Below, one piece after another: positions 1 through 6,951 of a stretch of 13,252 nt of DNA (the first letter of the stretch is position 1; every line of letters starts with the position of its first letter). The translations under genes were made by a program, and so were the position numbers. The notes below the pieces were generated by a model. That model did no database searches. It had not been told where the DNA came from and was given only the letters and a program-made list of their open reading frames with translations. This stretch comes from Cytophagaceae bacterium (lineage in GTDB: Bacteria; Bacteroidota; Bacteroidia; Cytophagales; Flexibacteraceae), in contig CANHWS010000071.1 in the NCBI GenBank assembly GCA_947464365.1, forward strand, positions 1-13,252, given 5' to 3'.

Positions 1-161
1 TCAAAGATCTGGGGGAATTCTACCTGCGGAGTCATAAGAGGGGCTATTTTGATTGCTAACCAAATTTACCCTTTCATACCCGTGGGTGAAGGCTCCCTTC
101 ATGAAAATTTTGTGCGCTAGAGGTAGGACTTTTGCACATAACAACAAGCCCCCGACTACAA
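1..161. other. Left edge, no gene supported
   Basis: Two plus-strand frames are open from the window edge: one to a TAG at 118-120 (39 codons) and one to a TAA at 57-59 (18 codons). Either could be the tail of a gene starting outside the window, but neither has a motif I recognise and stretches this short are often open by chance. I see no terminator downstream of the minus-strand gene that ends at 162. An isolated TAnnTTTG match lies on the minus strand at 61-68, without a -33 partner. Confidence 0.3.
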
Positions 162-578
162 CTAATAGGCCCCGTTATAACGTGAATTTGGTAGATCCCG
201 GAACTGAGCATAATTGTCTGGGTTGCGCCAAAACTCAAAAATACGCTTAGCCTCTAGGACCGCAAATTGAGGGTCAGAAAGCTCACCAATTGGTCGCATA
301 TCATACTCAAGACAAAACCTCATTACCCGATAATCTATCCTTGGCACAAACTTATACTCCCTAGCCAGGACAGTCAACATCGGCCTGTCGGAGATGTGCT
401 CAGTGGACATAACAGAAACCAGAATGCTCGAGATATCCTGAGGCAAGACCTCCGTCTTACGCTTAAGATTTTGGTTACAATGTGAGGCTAGCTCATCATA
501 GGACACATACTGATCATCAGCGCCGTTAGCAACATCGATCAGGTACTGCCGCACTAGTTTGGACTCAGGAGACATCAT
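162..578 (-). CDS. Hypothetical protein, 138 aa
   Basis: I cannot assign a function. The protein is soluble, with no signal peptide or membrane segment. It has an N-terminal helical part with a YDELASHC stretch (about residues 27-34), a central RPMLTVLA stretch (about 65-72), and an aromatic C-terminal helix with FEFWRNPDNYAQF near residues 113-125. The pattern of an early 'DELA' helix, a 'RPMLxxLA' strand and a late 'FW..P..Y..F' helix reminds me of small uncharacterised proteins found in many bacterial accessory regions, but this is a recollection and not a search. Two ATG codons sit side by side at 576-578 and 573-575. The upstream frame reaches a stop at 618-620 with no other ATG, so the start is well bounded. 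No Shine-Dalgarno sequence or convincing promoter is visible. The neighbouring acyltransferase is divergent, 270 bp away. Confidence 0.75.
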   Translation of the reverse strand: MMSPESKLVRQYLIDVANGADDQYVSYDELASHCNQNLKRKTEVLPQDISSILVSVMSTEHISDRPMLTVLAREYKFVPRIDYRVMRFCLEYDMRPIGELSDPQFAVLEAKRIFEFWRNPDNYAQFRDLPNSRYNGAY

Positions 579-848
579 AAATTTGGCAGAGAATTTAGTT
601 TGGATAGCACGATTGCATTACAAAGTTCGGTACTGACTGCCGAATTCTATCTTCGGGAATCGCACCACGATAGTGCCCTCCATTGACCAGTCCGGTCTCC
701 TACCAAGCATCGTGGCAACCATTACCTTGTGGTTTTGCCCCACCGATTGCGAACGCTATATTCCACCTATTGCTTTACTTTGCGCCTGCAAGTCATGTTG
801 CTAGACAATTTGCTAAGACCGGAAATAGCCATCCTCTTTTAGCCACAA
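579..848. other. Divergent intergenic region, 270 bp
   Basis: This lies between the divergent 162-578 (-) and 849-1976 (+) genes and must hold both promoters. I see no coding frame of note. The best plus-strand -7 candidate is TTACTTTG at 775-782, one mismatch from TAnnTTTG, but no TTTG lies at the right distance upstream. A 7-bp inverted repeat (665-671 with 709-715) encloses a small GACC/GGTC hairpin, but a repeat this short is expected about once by chance in such a region. Confidence 0.4.
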
Positions 849-1976
849 TTGCAGCCATCTAAAAAACCCATCAACTTGAGCTCCATCACCAAGCCCTCTC
901 TGGTCAACAACTTTGATGTCCTGAGGCTCATTTCTGCCACCTTAGTCATTTTTGCCCACGGATTTATTCTGTATGGTTATGACACGTCGGTCCGGACCAG
1001 TGATAGTTGGCTAGCGACTCAACTCTGGAGCTTCTGGCATTTCCTTCAGATCAATGCAGGAAACCTAGGTGTAGAAGTCTTTTTTGTCATCTCTGGGTTT
1101 CTGATTAGCAAAAGCATCATCTCCAATCCGGCTCAATGGATTTATTGGCAGAAAAGATTGCTTCGGATCATGCCTGGTTTGGCTGTTTGCGTGCTTTTAT
1201 CAGCCCTTCTGATGGGCCCAGCCTTCAGCAAGCTACCACTAGCTACCTATTTTTCTGAGCCTAACACTTGGGTTTACCTAGTCAGTATTTCCATGTATAA
1301 ACTAGGGAGCGAGCTACCCGGCGTTTTTAGCCAAAATCCGCTGCCCGAAATCAATGGTTCGCTCTGGACCTTGCGTTACGAGTTTACCTGCTACATCATG
1401 GTTGCGGTTTTCAGCCTTATAGGCATTATCCGCAGTCGGGGTATCATGCTCGGCCTCTACGTCTTTTTGCTGGTTCTGATCATGGCATTGCAATTTTACC
1501 CCCTTTCGCACAAACTGGAGTATGTCCTGATCTATACGGACCTAGCAACGACAAAGCTACTGTCGTTTGTGGCCCTCTTCATGACGGGTATAGTCTATAA
1601 CTTGTTCCAGCCGTATATCCAGATCAAAGGGTGGCATGCTGGCCTAGCCCTTGCCCTAACGATCCTGATCCATCAATTTCCGGGGCTCAACCTTGGGGGC
1701 TTCACTGCTCCACTTTCAGGCGTGATCATATTCTGGCTCAGCTATTTGCCAACCTCTGCGTTCGTCAAGCACCCATTAGGCAACAATGACTACTCTTACG
1801 GTATCTACATCTATGGAATGCCTGTCCAACAAATGGTCATGGCCCTAATAGGGACAAGTGTGTCCGTAGGCTGGTATATCACTATTTCAGTTGTAGCAAC
1901 CTTGCCTTTTGCGATGCTAAGCTGGCATTTTATCGAAAAACCTATGCTGAGCCTCAAGCCCAAGACGGTCGGCTAG
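849..1976 (+). CDS. Acyltransferase 3 family membrane protein (OafA/YrhL-like)
   Basis: Integral membrane O-acyltransferase of 375 aa, near the usual length for the family, which transfers acetyl or other acyl groups to sugars of lipopolysaccharide, capsule or small molecules. The family signatures are present: NFDVLR opening the first helix, with Arg26-X10-His37 matching the conserved R-X10-H pair; GVEVFFVISGFLIS at 74-87; KRLLRIMPG at 102-110; and an SLWTLRYE stretch near residue 170-180. About ten hydrophobic helices fill the rest. The start is TTG at 849-851. The frame is closed by a TAG at 840-842 and there is no ATG before the conserved motif, so a TTG (849 or 876) or a later CTG must be used. 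The acyl acceptor cannot be told from sequence. No glycosyltransferase is adjacent, so it looks like an isolated decoration gene. It converges on the polyprenyl synthase gene. Confidence 0.93.
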   Translation: MQPSKKPINLSSITKPSLVNNFDVLRLISATLVIFAHGFILYGYDTSVRTSDSWLATQLWSFWHFLQINAGNLGVEVFFVISGFLISKSIISNPAQWIYWQKRLLRIMPGLAVCVLLSALLMGPAFSKLPLATYFSEPNTWVYLVSISMYKLGSELPGVFSQNPLPEINGSLWTLRYEFTCYIMVAVFSLIGIIRSRGIMLGLYVFLLVLIMALQFYPLSHKLEYVLIYTDLATTKLLSFVALFMTGIVYNLFQPYIQIKGWHAGLALALTILIHQFPGLNLGGFTAPLSGVIIFWLSYLPTSAFVKHPLGNNDYSYGIYIYGMPVQQMVMALIGTSVSVGWYITISVVATLPFAMLSWHFIEKPMLSLKPKTVG

Positions 1977-1999
1977 TTACCTGCTGGGCCTACAAAGTA

Positions 2000-2044
2000 T
2001 GGTTATCTTCTGGCAGCAATCCATAACCAATTGGTCTTTGGTTA
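2000..2044. terminator. Overlapping hairpins between convergent genes
   Basis: A perfect 7-bp stem (TAACCAA 2024-2030 with TTGGTTA 2038-2044) has a 7-nt loop. The same central strand can instead pair with TGGTTAT at 2000-2006 (7 bp, 16-nt loop). The site lies in the 94-bp gap between the convergent acyltransferase and polyprenyl synthase genes, where a two-way terminator is expected. Neither strand has a U-tract after the stem, so intrinsic termination is uncertain. Confidence 0.4.
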
Positions 2045-2070
2045 CGATAGAGGTCTTACCTAGCCTCCCT

Positions 2071-3045
2071 TTACTTCGTCCTCGCAATCGTGAACGCCAA
2101 CAGATCTTCTAAGGATTTGCGGTACTGGCTATCTGGCCATAACCCAAGTAGGTCTTTAGCCTCCTGGTAAAAACCGTTCATGCGGGTAGTGGCATATTCC
2201 ATCCCGCCTTTGCGCTTCACGAATTCGATCACCTCGGCAACCTTTTTGGGTTTGTTGCTTTGGTTCCGGATCATGAAGATAATTTGTTGTTTCTCGATCC
2301 AGCTAGCCTGTTGCAGCGCATATATCAGCGGCAGCGTCATCTTTTTTTCTTTGATGTCGATACCGAGTGGTTTACCAACCTCGGCAGTACCGTAGTCAAA
2401 GAGGTCATCCTTGATCTGGAAGGCCATACCTGCCAGCTCCCCAAATCTACGCATCTGGGCCACCTGTTCTGGGCTAGCGTTCGCACTTTCGGCCCCGACA
2501 GCGCAGCAGGAGGCAATCAAAGAAGCGGTTTTCTGCCTGATTACTTCGTAGTAGACCTCTTCACTGATATCCAACCGACGAGCTTTTTCCATCTGGAGCA
2601 GTTCTCCCTCGCTCATCTCACGCACGGCATTGCTGACTAGACGCAGGAGGTTAAAGTCACCATGATCGATGCTCAGCAGCAGACCACGACTCAGCAGATA
2701 ATCCCCAACCAAGACTGCAATCTTATTTTTCCAGAGGGCATTGACCGAAAAAAAGCCACGGCGGTAGTTCGAGTCATCCACCACATCGTCATGGACTAGG
2801 GTGGCCGTATGCAGTAACTCGATCAGCGCAGCCCCACGGTAAGTGGCCTCAGTAACGCCTCCATTCATCTGGGCGACCAAGAACACAAACATTGGCCGGA
2901 GCTGCTTGCCTTTGCGCTTCACGATGTAGCCCATGATCTGGTCCAGCAGCATGACACGGCTTTTCATCAGGTCTTTGAACTTGCGCTCGAACACCACGAT
3001 TTCCTCCGCGATCGGCGCCTGTATGTCTGCTATTGTGAGCGGCAT
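2071..3045 (-). CDS. Polyprenyl diphosphate synthase (long-chain trans-prenyltransferase)
   Basis: Condenses isopentenyl diphosphate units onto an allylic diphosphate; in Bacteroidota the product normally supplies the menaquinone side chain. The 324-aa length is typical. Visible landmarks are GKQLRP at 46-51, the first aspartate-rich motif DDVVD at 86-90 preceded by His85, QKTASL at 171-176, and the second motif KDDLFD at 212-217. The residue five before the first motif is Ala81. A small residue there leaves the chain-length pocket open, which fits a long product (C30 or more) rather than farnesyl; that step is inference. The frame could extend upstream to 3192, but I chose ATG at 3043-3045: the 49 extra residues lack family similarity and run into the terminator of the preceding gene. 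A TAAGTTTG box (3055-3062) also sits just upstream. An exact ispA, ispB or hepT-type symbol is not safe. Confidence 0.93.
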   Translation of the reverse strand: MPLTIADIQAPIAEEIVVFERKFKDLMKSRVMLLDQIMGYIVKRKGKQLRPMFVFLVAQMNGGVTEATYRGAALIELLHTATLVHDDVVDDSNYRRGFFSVNALWKNKIAVLVGDYLLSRGLLLSIDHGDFNLLRLVSNAVREMSEGELLQMEKARRLDISEEVYYEVIRQKTASLIASCCAVGAESANASPEQVAQMRRFGELAGMAFQIKDDLFDYGTAEVGKPLGIDIKEKKMTLPLIYALQQASWIEKQQIIFMIRNQSNKPKKVAEVIEFVKRKGGMEYATTRMNGFYQEAKDLLGLWPDSQYRKSLEDLLAFTIARTK

Positions 3046-3054
3046 TGTTAGGGG

Positions 3055-3089
3055 CAAACTTACGGCCAAAATGCACCACAGTTTGCAAA
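3055..3089 (-). promoter_or_regulatory. Likely promoter of the polyprenyl synthase gene
   Basis: The minus strand reads TAAGTTTG at 3062-3055, an exact match to the Bacteroidota -7 box TAnnTTTG. A TTTG lies at 3089-3086, 23 nt upstream, slightly longer than the usual 19-21 nt. Transcription from here would begin about 3-6 nt before the ATG at 3045, giving a near-leaderless mRNA. The preceding gene ends in a terminator at 3164-3198, so an independent promoter is expected here. Confidence 0.5.
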
Positions 3090-3163
3090 GCGAGTCAAGA
3101 TTATTGCCAAAGTTTTGGATACCTCCGAGCCCTAAATCAGGCCTTACCATTAGTACCATAACC

Positions 3164-3198
3164 AAAAAGGGTGGCGAGCCTAAGCCCACCACCCTTTT
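3164..3198 (-). terminator. Rho-independent terminator after the T9SS gene
   Basis: A perfect 10-bp inverted repeat (AAAAGGGTGG at 3165-3174 with CCACCCTTTT at 3189-3198) encloses a 14-nt loop. On the minus strand the stem ends in CCACCCTTTTT, the classic GC stem plus U-tract. It starts 25 bp after the stop codon of the T9SS cargo gene. The plus strand also has a short T-run, but no plus-strand gene is nearby to use it. Confidence 0.85.
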
Positions 3199-3222
3199 AA
3201 AATACCTTGTTGAGACGTTTTG

Positions 3223-4047
3223 TTACAAAACAACCAGCTTGTGGCTCTGGACAGCGCCATTAGCCACCAAACGGACAACGTATTGGCCAGCAGCAATATG
3301 GCCACTCAGTGGCAACTTAAAGCTCTGATCGCCAACGGTTTGTGTGCCCAAACTATAAGTACTCACCATCTGCCCTTTGAGCGACATGATCTGCACCGTG
3401 ACATCAGCTTCCTTGTCTAGGGCATAGCCAATCACAGCATGCTCTGTAGCTGGGTTCGGGAATATCCGGACCGAAGAGCTAGCAATCGGACTTGGCAAAG
3501 CTACTGGGCTAGGCGATAGGGACACTGCGCCAGTGCTAACTGTGGAGCTACCTTGGTTTCGTCCGTTGTGGCTAGCGACAAAAAACAGGACATCTCCTAT
3601 ATTAGTTGCAGGTGGGGTCCATTGGAAGGACCAAACACCAGAAGTGCTAGGGGTGCTATGGCCAAGGTATTGACGGCCGCCAGAACTAGAAACACGCTGC
3701 CCCGTACCTGCCGCCATAGAGCCTGCTTGGACATTGGCAGAGGTTACGGACTTGACTTGGAAACCAAACCTACCACCAGCGGTACCGGCATTGGTGACAG
3801 TGACCGTCACTGGCGGACCACCTGGGGTATAGTTTTGCGTGCTAAAGGTAATGCTAAGCGTAGTAGGGCTCTGGAGAACGGTGCCAACATGGCAACCGCC
3901 AGAGATACAGGTTGACTCGCCAAGGCCACCTGTGCGGCCTGCTGGTGGCCCGCTGCCGTTCGAAAAGACGGACGAATGGTAGCCCACCAACAAGATGGAA
4001 CTACTGAAAGCAAGACCTGCGATTAGGTTGAGTACTAACTTCTTCAT
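3223..4047 (-). CDS. Secreted T9SS cargo protein with choice-of-anchor V-like domain
   Basis: A 274-aa exported protein of unknown biochemical role. Residues 1-30 form a Sec signal peptide (MKK, a hydrophobic core, then a small-residue region). Residues 31-180 resemble the 'choice-of-anchor V' (Reeler-like beta-sandwich) domain, with the opening GPPAGRTGGLGE, a Cys-rich CISGGCH at 47-53, and VWSFQWTPP at 138-146. Residues 192-274 are a type-A T9SS C-terminal sorting domain: FPNPAT at 196-201, a central LKGQMV, AAGQYVVRL at 252-260 and the terminal HKLVVL. T9SS would carry it across the outer membrane and remove the sorting domain, leaving it on the surface or released. The cysteine motif is CX4CH, not the CXXCH I would expect in this domain. 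It may bind haem or metal, or the cysteines may simply form a disulfide. It is monocistronic, with its own promoter and terminator. Confidence 0.88.
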   Translation of the reverse strand: MKKLVLNLIAGLAFSSSILLVGYHSSVFSNGSGPPAGRTGGLGESTCISGGCHVGTVLQSPTTLSITFSTQNYTPGGPPVTVTVTNAGTAGGRFGFQVKSVTSANVQAGSMAAGTGQRVSSSGGRQYLGHSTPSTSGVWSFQWTPPATNIGDVLFFVASHNGRNQGSSTVSTGAVSLSPSPVALPSPIASSSVRIFPNPATEHAVIGYALDKEADVTVQIMSLKGQMVSTYSLGTQTVGDQSFKLPLSGHIAAGQYVVRLVANGAVQSHKLVVL

Positions 4048-4101
4048 GCAATGGGGGGATGATGGGGTTGTAACTGATGATACGAGGCTTCAGTGTTAGG
4101 A

Positions 4102-4132
4102 TAAAAGTAGCTAGAAATCAGTACCAAACAAA
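4102..4132 (-). promoter_or_regulatory. Promoter of the T9SS cargo gene
   Basis: On the minus strand, TTTG at 4132-4129 is followed after exactly 19 nt by TACTTTTA at 4109-4102, one mismatch from TAnnTTTG. This matches the spacing of Bacteroidota housekeeping promoters. The predicted leader is about 50 nt and contains C-rich tracts just before the ATG at 4047. No Shine-Dalgarno is visible. Confidence 0.6.
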
Positions 4133-4315
4133 TACCAACGATGGCTTTTTTGCTTGGCATCCATAACTTCTATCCGCAAGACCATCTTAATGTCATTCGG
4201 GTTGCCTCGGCAGCAGAATATTTGCTGACTTTAACATTTGGGTGGTCATGACCCGCTAGGTTTTCAGCAATTATCAGCCCCTTATACCCCTCGGTCAGAC
4301 AATCAAAAACGTTAC

Positions 4316-4801
4316 TTATGCACGTACAACCTTAGCACCAGCAGCCAAATCATCCTCCGTGTCGATCCAGACCGTAAATGGCCCGTCGTTGACCAAGGCT
4401 ACATCCATCATGGCCCCAAAAACTCCAAAGGAGATCGGCTGGGTTAGCAAACGCCCCAATTGGCTACCCACTAACTGATACAGCGGCTCTGCCTGGGCTG
4501 GTGCGGCTGCCATGATGAAACTAGGCCGATTGTTCCCCCTTACCGAACCATATAACGTAAACTGACTCACGAGTAATACCGATCCTTGGCTGTCCTCAAC
4601 CGTGTTGGTGATGCCTTTAGCTGGGTCCTCGCCTTCAAAAATCCGGAGCTTGGCTATCTTCTGGGCCATCCAGATAGCCTCACGCTCGGTGTCACTAGTA
4701 CTGATGCCGAGCAGCACCAAAAGCCCTGCCTCGATCTGGCCAACTACCTGTCCGCCAACAGTCACATTGGCCGACCTTACACGCTGTACTACTGCTCTCA
4801 T
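4316..4801 (-). CDS. dtd: D-aminoacyl-tRNA deacylase
   Basis: Cytoplasmic homodimeric proofreading enzyme that hydrolyses D-amino acids, and glycine mischarged on tRNA-Ala, from tRNA. All landmarks are present: the start MRAVVQRV, SQFTLYG at 79-85, RPSF at 92-95, GVFGA at 126-130 and the cross-subunit Gly-cisPro loop in NDGPFT (Gly140-Pro141). At 161 aa it is slightly longer than the usual 145-150, mainly through a short C-terminal tail. An upstream in-frame GTG at 4822 lies inside the stem of the preceding gene's terminator and adds residues outside the family. The ATG at 4799-4801 starts exactly where the family does, so I chose it. No Shine-Dalgarno is visible, and the only promoter candidate ends 6 nt before the ATG. 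Confidence 0.96.
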   Translation of the reverse strand: MRAVVQRVRSANVTVGGQVVGQIEAGLLVLLGISTSDTEREAIWMAQKIAKLRIFEGEDPAKGITNTVEDSQGSVLLVSQFTLYGSVRGNNRPSFIMAAAPAQAEPLYQLVGSQLGRLLTQPISFGVFGAMMDVALVNDGPFTVWIDTEDDLAAGAKVVRA

Positions 4802-4807
4802 AAACGA

Positions 4808-4815
4808 CAAAAATA
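4808..4815 (-). promoter_or_regulatory. Candidate -7 box for dtd inside a terminator U-tract
   Basis: The minus strand reads TATTTTTG, an exact TAnnTTTG match whose final G is 7 nt from the first base of the dtd ATG. The same bases are the U-tract of the response regulator terminator. No TTG is found 19-21 nt upstream, so the match may be a by-product of the T-run. Confidence 0.3.
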
Positions 4816-4847
4816 AACCCACCTAGCCTTCGGAGACCAGATGGGTT
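4808..4847 (-). terminator. Rho-independent terminator after the response regulator gene
   Basis: A 9-bp stem (4839-4847 with 4816-4824, one G-U wobble in the minus-strand RNA) has a 14-nt loop and is followed on the minus strand by TTTATTTTTG. It begins 50 bp after the stop of the response regulator gene and ends a few bases before the dtd start codon. Confidence 0.8.
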
Positions 4848-4896
4848 GGGTATGTTTTTTGGATCATGACAGGGTTGTTATCCCAATATCTGATCT

Positions 4897-5304
4897 CTAG
4901 ACGTCAAGTTTGTTTAGCACATCCAGCGAAAGTGGCTTGTTTATGTACTTGCGCACATATTGGCTCTTTTTGGCTTTGCTAAGGTCTTGTGGGTTTAAGG
5001 AGCTAGTCAGCATCACGATCTTGATATGGTCGCGGACCTTTTCTGGCATCTTCTCGAACTCCTCAAGGAACTGGAAACCATCCATCAAGGGCATGTCAAT
5101 ATCCAGGAAAATAATGTCAGGGATCAGGCTTATAGCTTCTGTGCTGAGTTTTTCCAGATTTTTGAGGGACTCAATAGCGGCCCGAGCACCAGAGTGGGTC
5201 AAGATACGTTGGCCAAGCTGTGCTGCCTCTAGCATTTTCTGATTGATGAGATTATCGATCTCATTATCGTCAATCAGCATTATGGTGTTATAACGGACGG
5301 GCAT
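4897..5304 (-). CDS. Single-domain response regulator (CheY-like receiver)
   Basis: A 135-aa stand-alone receiver domain that accepts phosphate from a sensor kinase and signals by protein contact, since there is no output or DNA-binding domain. The acidic pocket Asp12-Asp13 (LIDDNEID), the phospho-acceptor Asp68 (FLDIDMP), the switch Thr100 (LTSS) and Lys123 (NKPL) are all intact, so it should be phosphorylatable. The DDNEIDN opening and a longer-than-average stretch between helix 1 and Asp68 are common in Bacteroidota receivers of this type. No histidine kinase is in the window, so the partner is unknown. It lies 185 bp downstream of radA and is followed by a strong terminator, so it is probably its own unit with a -7 candidate at 5381-5388. 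Confidence 0.93.
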   Translation of the reverse strand: MPVRYNTIMLIDDNEIDNLINQKMLEAAQLGQRILTHSGARAAIESLKNLEKLSTEAISLIPDIIFLDIDMPLMDGFQFLEEFEKMPEKVRDHIKIVMLTSSLNPQDLSKAKKSQYVRKYINKPLSLDVLNKLDV

Positions 5305-5380
5305 TGGGAAATCCGGAGTAAAAGAGTCTACACTATTCAGGGGTAATATAGCGCAATATGGTCAGCAATTAAGCAAAAAT

Positions 5381-5388
5381 CAAATTTA
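5381..5388 (-). promoter_or_regulatory. Candidate -7 box for the response regulator gene
   Basis: The minus strand reads TAAATTTG, an exact match to TAnnTTTG, giving a leader of about 70 nt before the ATG at 5304. No TTG or TTTG lies 19-21 nt upstream, so only half of the promoter is supported. Confidence 0.35.
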
Positions 5389-5471
5389 CGCTGGCAGATC
5401 TTTGTTTTTCTGCACTCCGAGTTGTCAACTTTGTAAGGACTTTTTGCTTGGTCAGGGCCGAAGCATAAAGT

Positions 5472-5510
5472 AAAAAAAAAGCAGAGTTCTTACATCATCA
5501 GGTTATCTGC
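5472..5510 (-). terminator. Weak terminator candidate after radA
   Basis: On the minus strand a GCAGA at 5510-5506, inside the last codons of radA, can pair with TCTGC at 5485-5481, which is followed by nine T residues (5480-5472). The U-tract is convincing, but the stem is only 5 bp with a 20-nt loop. Confidence 0.35.
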
Positions 5511-6869
5511 CATCTGCAATACCTGCTGGACAGGTGCTAGTTTGATGGTCGTCGTCATACCTTGCATCGCCTTTGTTGCAAACTCAGACAGGAAGATCGA
5601 CTTAAAACCGAGCTTTTCGGCCTCTGCCACCCGCCCATCGATCCTGCTCACGGCCCGAACCTCGCCACCTAGGCCAACTTCGCCAGCAAAACAAATTGTA
5701 CGGGGGATGGCCACGTCTTGCAAAGATGACAAGATACTGGCGCAGACGGCTAGATCAACGGCAGGATCCTCGACCTTAAGGCCACCTGCAATATTGAGGA
5801 AAACATCCTGATTACCAAGTCGATAGCCACCTCTTTTCTCCAATACGGCCAATAGCATTGCTAGGCGTTTGGGGTCAAAACCGGTGCAGCTCCGCTGAGG
5901 GGTACCGTATGCCGCTGGTGTCACCAGGCTCTGGACCTCGACCAATAAGGGCCTTGTTCCTTCTAGCATCGCCGCGATCGCAACCCCGCTCAGGTTGTCC
6001 TCGTGTTGGGTCAGTAATAGTTCGGACGGATTGGAAACTTGACGCAGGCCTCCACTTTGCATCTCATAGATACCGAGCTCACTGGTGCTGCCAAACCGGT
6101 TTTTGATCGTCCGCAAGAGCCGGTAGGTTAGGTGCCGATCGCCTTCAAACTGCAAAACCGTATCCACAATATGCTCTAGCACCTTCGGGCCAGCCAGGGT
6201 GCCATCCTTTGTGATGTGGCCAATCAGGAAAACAGGCGTACCAGTCTCCTTGGCAAACTTCATGAACTGGGCCGTACACTCGCGCACTTGGCTTACCGAA
6301 CCCGCTGCCGCCTCTAGCATGGGCGTATGTAGCGTCTGGATCGAGTCAATGATAACGATGCCAGGGTTCAGTTGCTCGATGTGGCGGAAAATGTTCTGCG
6401 TATCCGTTTCGGTCAGGATGTAGCAAGCTGTGTCGGGGGCTCCCATCCGTAAAGCCCGCATCTTGATCTGGCTATCACTTTCCTCGCCACTGACGTAAAG
6501 CACCTTATAGCGCCCAAGGTTGAGGGCAATTTGGAGCAGGAGCGTGCTTTTGCCTATACCAGGCTCACCACCCAACAGGACCAGCATCCCCGGTACAATC
6601 CCGCCACCAAGGGCCCGATTAAGCTCGGCATCTTGCGTATCGATGCGTGCTAAGTTCTGGTCCTCGATCTCGGATAGTAAGCGTGGTTTGGCTAACCGAA
6701 TCCCTTTGGTGGTTTCGGGCCCTCGCCAAGTGCCAGATGTGGGCGCTGCGGTGCTGGAAACCTCCTCCACGAACGTGTTCCAGGCCTGACAACTAGGGCA
6801 ACGACCGAGCCATTTCGGCGCTTGTGTGCCACAACTTTGGCAATAGAATACCGTCTTTTGTTTTGCCAC
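5490..6869 (-). CDS. radA: DNA repair protein RadA (Sms)
   Basis: Hexameric ATPase that promotes branch migration and unwinding at recombination intermediates. The 459-aa length is normal. Domains in order are a C4 zinc finger (Cys10, Cys13, Cys24, Cys27); a RecA-like core with Walker A GGEPGIGKST at 100-109 and Walker B IIDS near 173-176; the RadA-specific KNRFG motif at 256-260; and a C-terminal Lon-protease-like domain (about 290-459) that in this family has no peptidase activity. The start is GTG at 6867-6869: it gives the usual MAKxKTVF opening, with the first zinc cysteine at residue 10. It is divergent from the epimerase-like gene with 82 bp between them. I found no exact -7 box for radA itself. 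No adjacent gene suggests a special role. Confidence 0.97.
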   Translation of the reverse strand: MAKQKTVFYCQSCGTQAPKWLGRCPSCQAWNTFVEEVSSTAAPTSGTWRGPETTKGIRLAKPRLLSEIEDQNLARIDTQDAELNRALGGGIVPGMLVLLGGEPGIGKSTLLLQIALNLGRYKVLYVSGEESDSQIKMRALRMGAPDTACYILTETDTQNIFRHIEQLNPGIVIIDSIQTLHTPMLEAAAGSVSQVRECTAQFMKFAKETGTPVFLIGHITKDGTLAGPKVLEHIVDTVLQFEGDRHLTYRLLRTIKNRFGSTSELGIYEMQSGGLRQVSNPSELLLTQHEDNLSGVAIAAMLEGTRPLLVEVQSLVTPAAYGTPQRSCTGFDPKRLAMLLAVLEKRGGYRLGNQDVFLNIAGGLKVEDPAVDLAVCASILSSLQDVAIPRTICFAGEVGLGGEVRAVSRIDGRVAEAEKLGFKSIFLSEFATKAMQGMTTTIKLAPVQQVLQMADNLMM

Positions 6870-6915
6870 TTTGTTAAGGGATGGATAGCTATTTACTTAG
6901 TTTTTGAGCTAAAGG

Positions 6916-6947
6916 TTTGACCATTTGATCATACTGTATTAACTTTG
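6916..6947 (+). promoter_or_regulatory. Strong Bacteroidota-type promoter, leaderless
   Basis: TTTG at 6916-6919, 20 nt, then TAACTTTG at 6940-6947: both elements and the spacing match the housekeeping sigma factor consensus of Bacteroidota exactly. Only 4 nt separate the -7 box from the ATG at 6952, so transcription should begin at or within a base or two of the start codon. Confidence 0.75.
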
Positions 6948-6951
6948 GTTA

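Noticed and set aside
61..68. Minus-strand TAAATTTG near the left edge as a promoter
   Set aside because: No -33 element, and no gene can be shown downstream before the window ends.
665..715. CCACGAT/ATCGTGG inverted repeat with an inner GACC/GGTC hairpin, considered as a structured RNA or tRNA-like element
   Set aside because: No cloverleaf can be drawn, and a 7-bp repeat within about 50 nt is expected roughly once by chance in this 270-bp gap.
2260..2640. 126-codon plus-strand frame inside the polyprenyl synthase gene
   Set aside because: It is opposite the aspartate-rich motifs of a well-supported gene and shows no protein-like pattern of its own.
3046..3192. 49-residue N-terminal extension of the polyprenyl synthase frame
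   Set aside because: It lacks family similarity, overlaps the -7 box and the preceding gene's terminator, and a 324-aa protein from 3045 is the normal length.
4244..4253. Perfect 10-bp palindrome GGTCATGACC downstream of dtd
   Set aside because: It is far from any start codon, has no partner copy and no T-run, so neither an operator nor a terminator is supported.
4802..4822. GTG start that would add 7 residues to Dtd
   Set aside because: The GTG lies in the stem of the upstream terminator, and Dtd proteins begin at the MRAVVQRV Met encoded at 4801.
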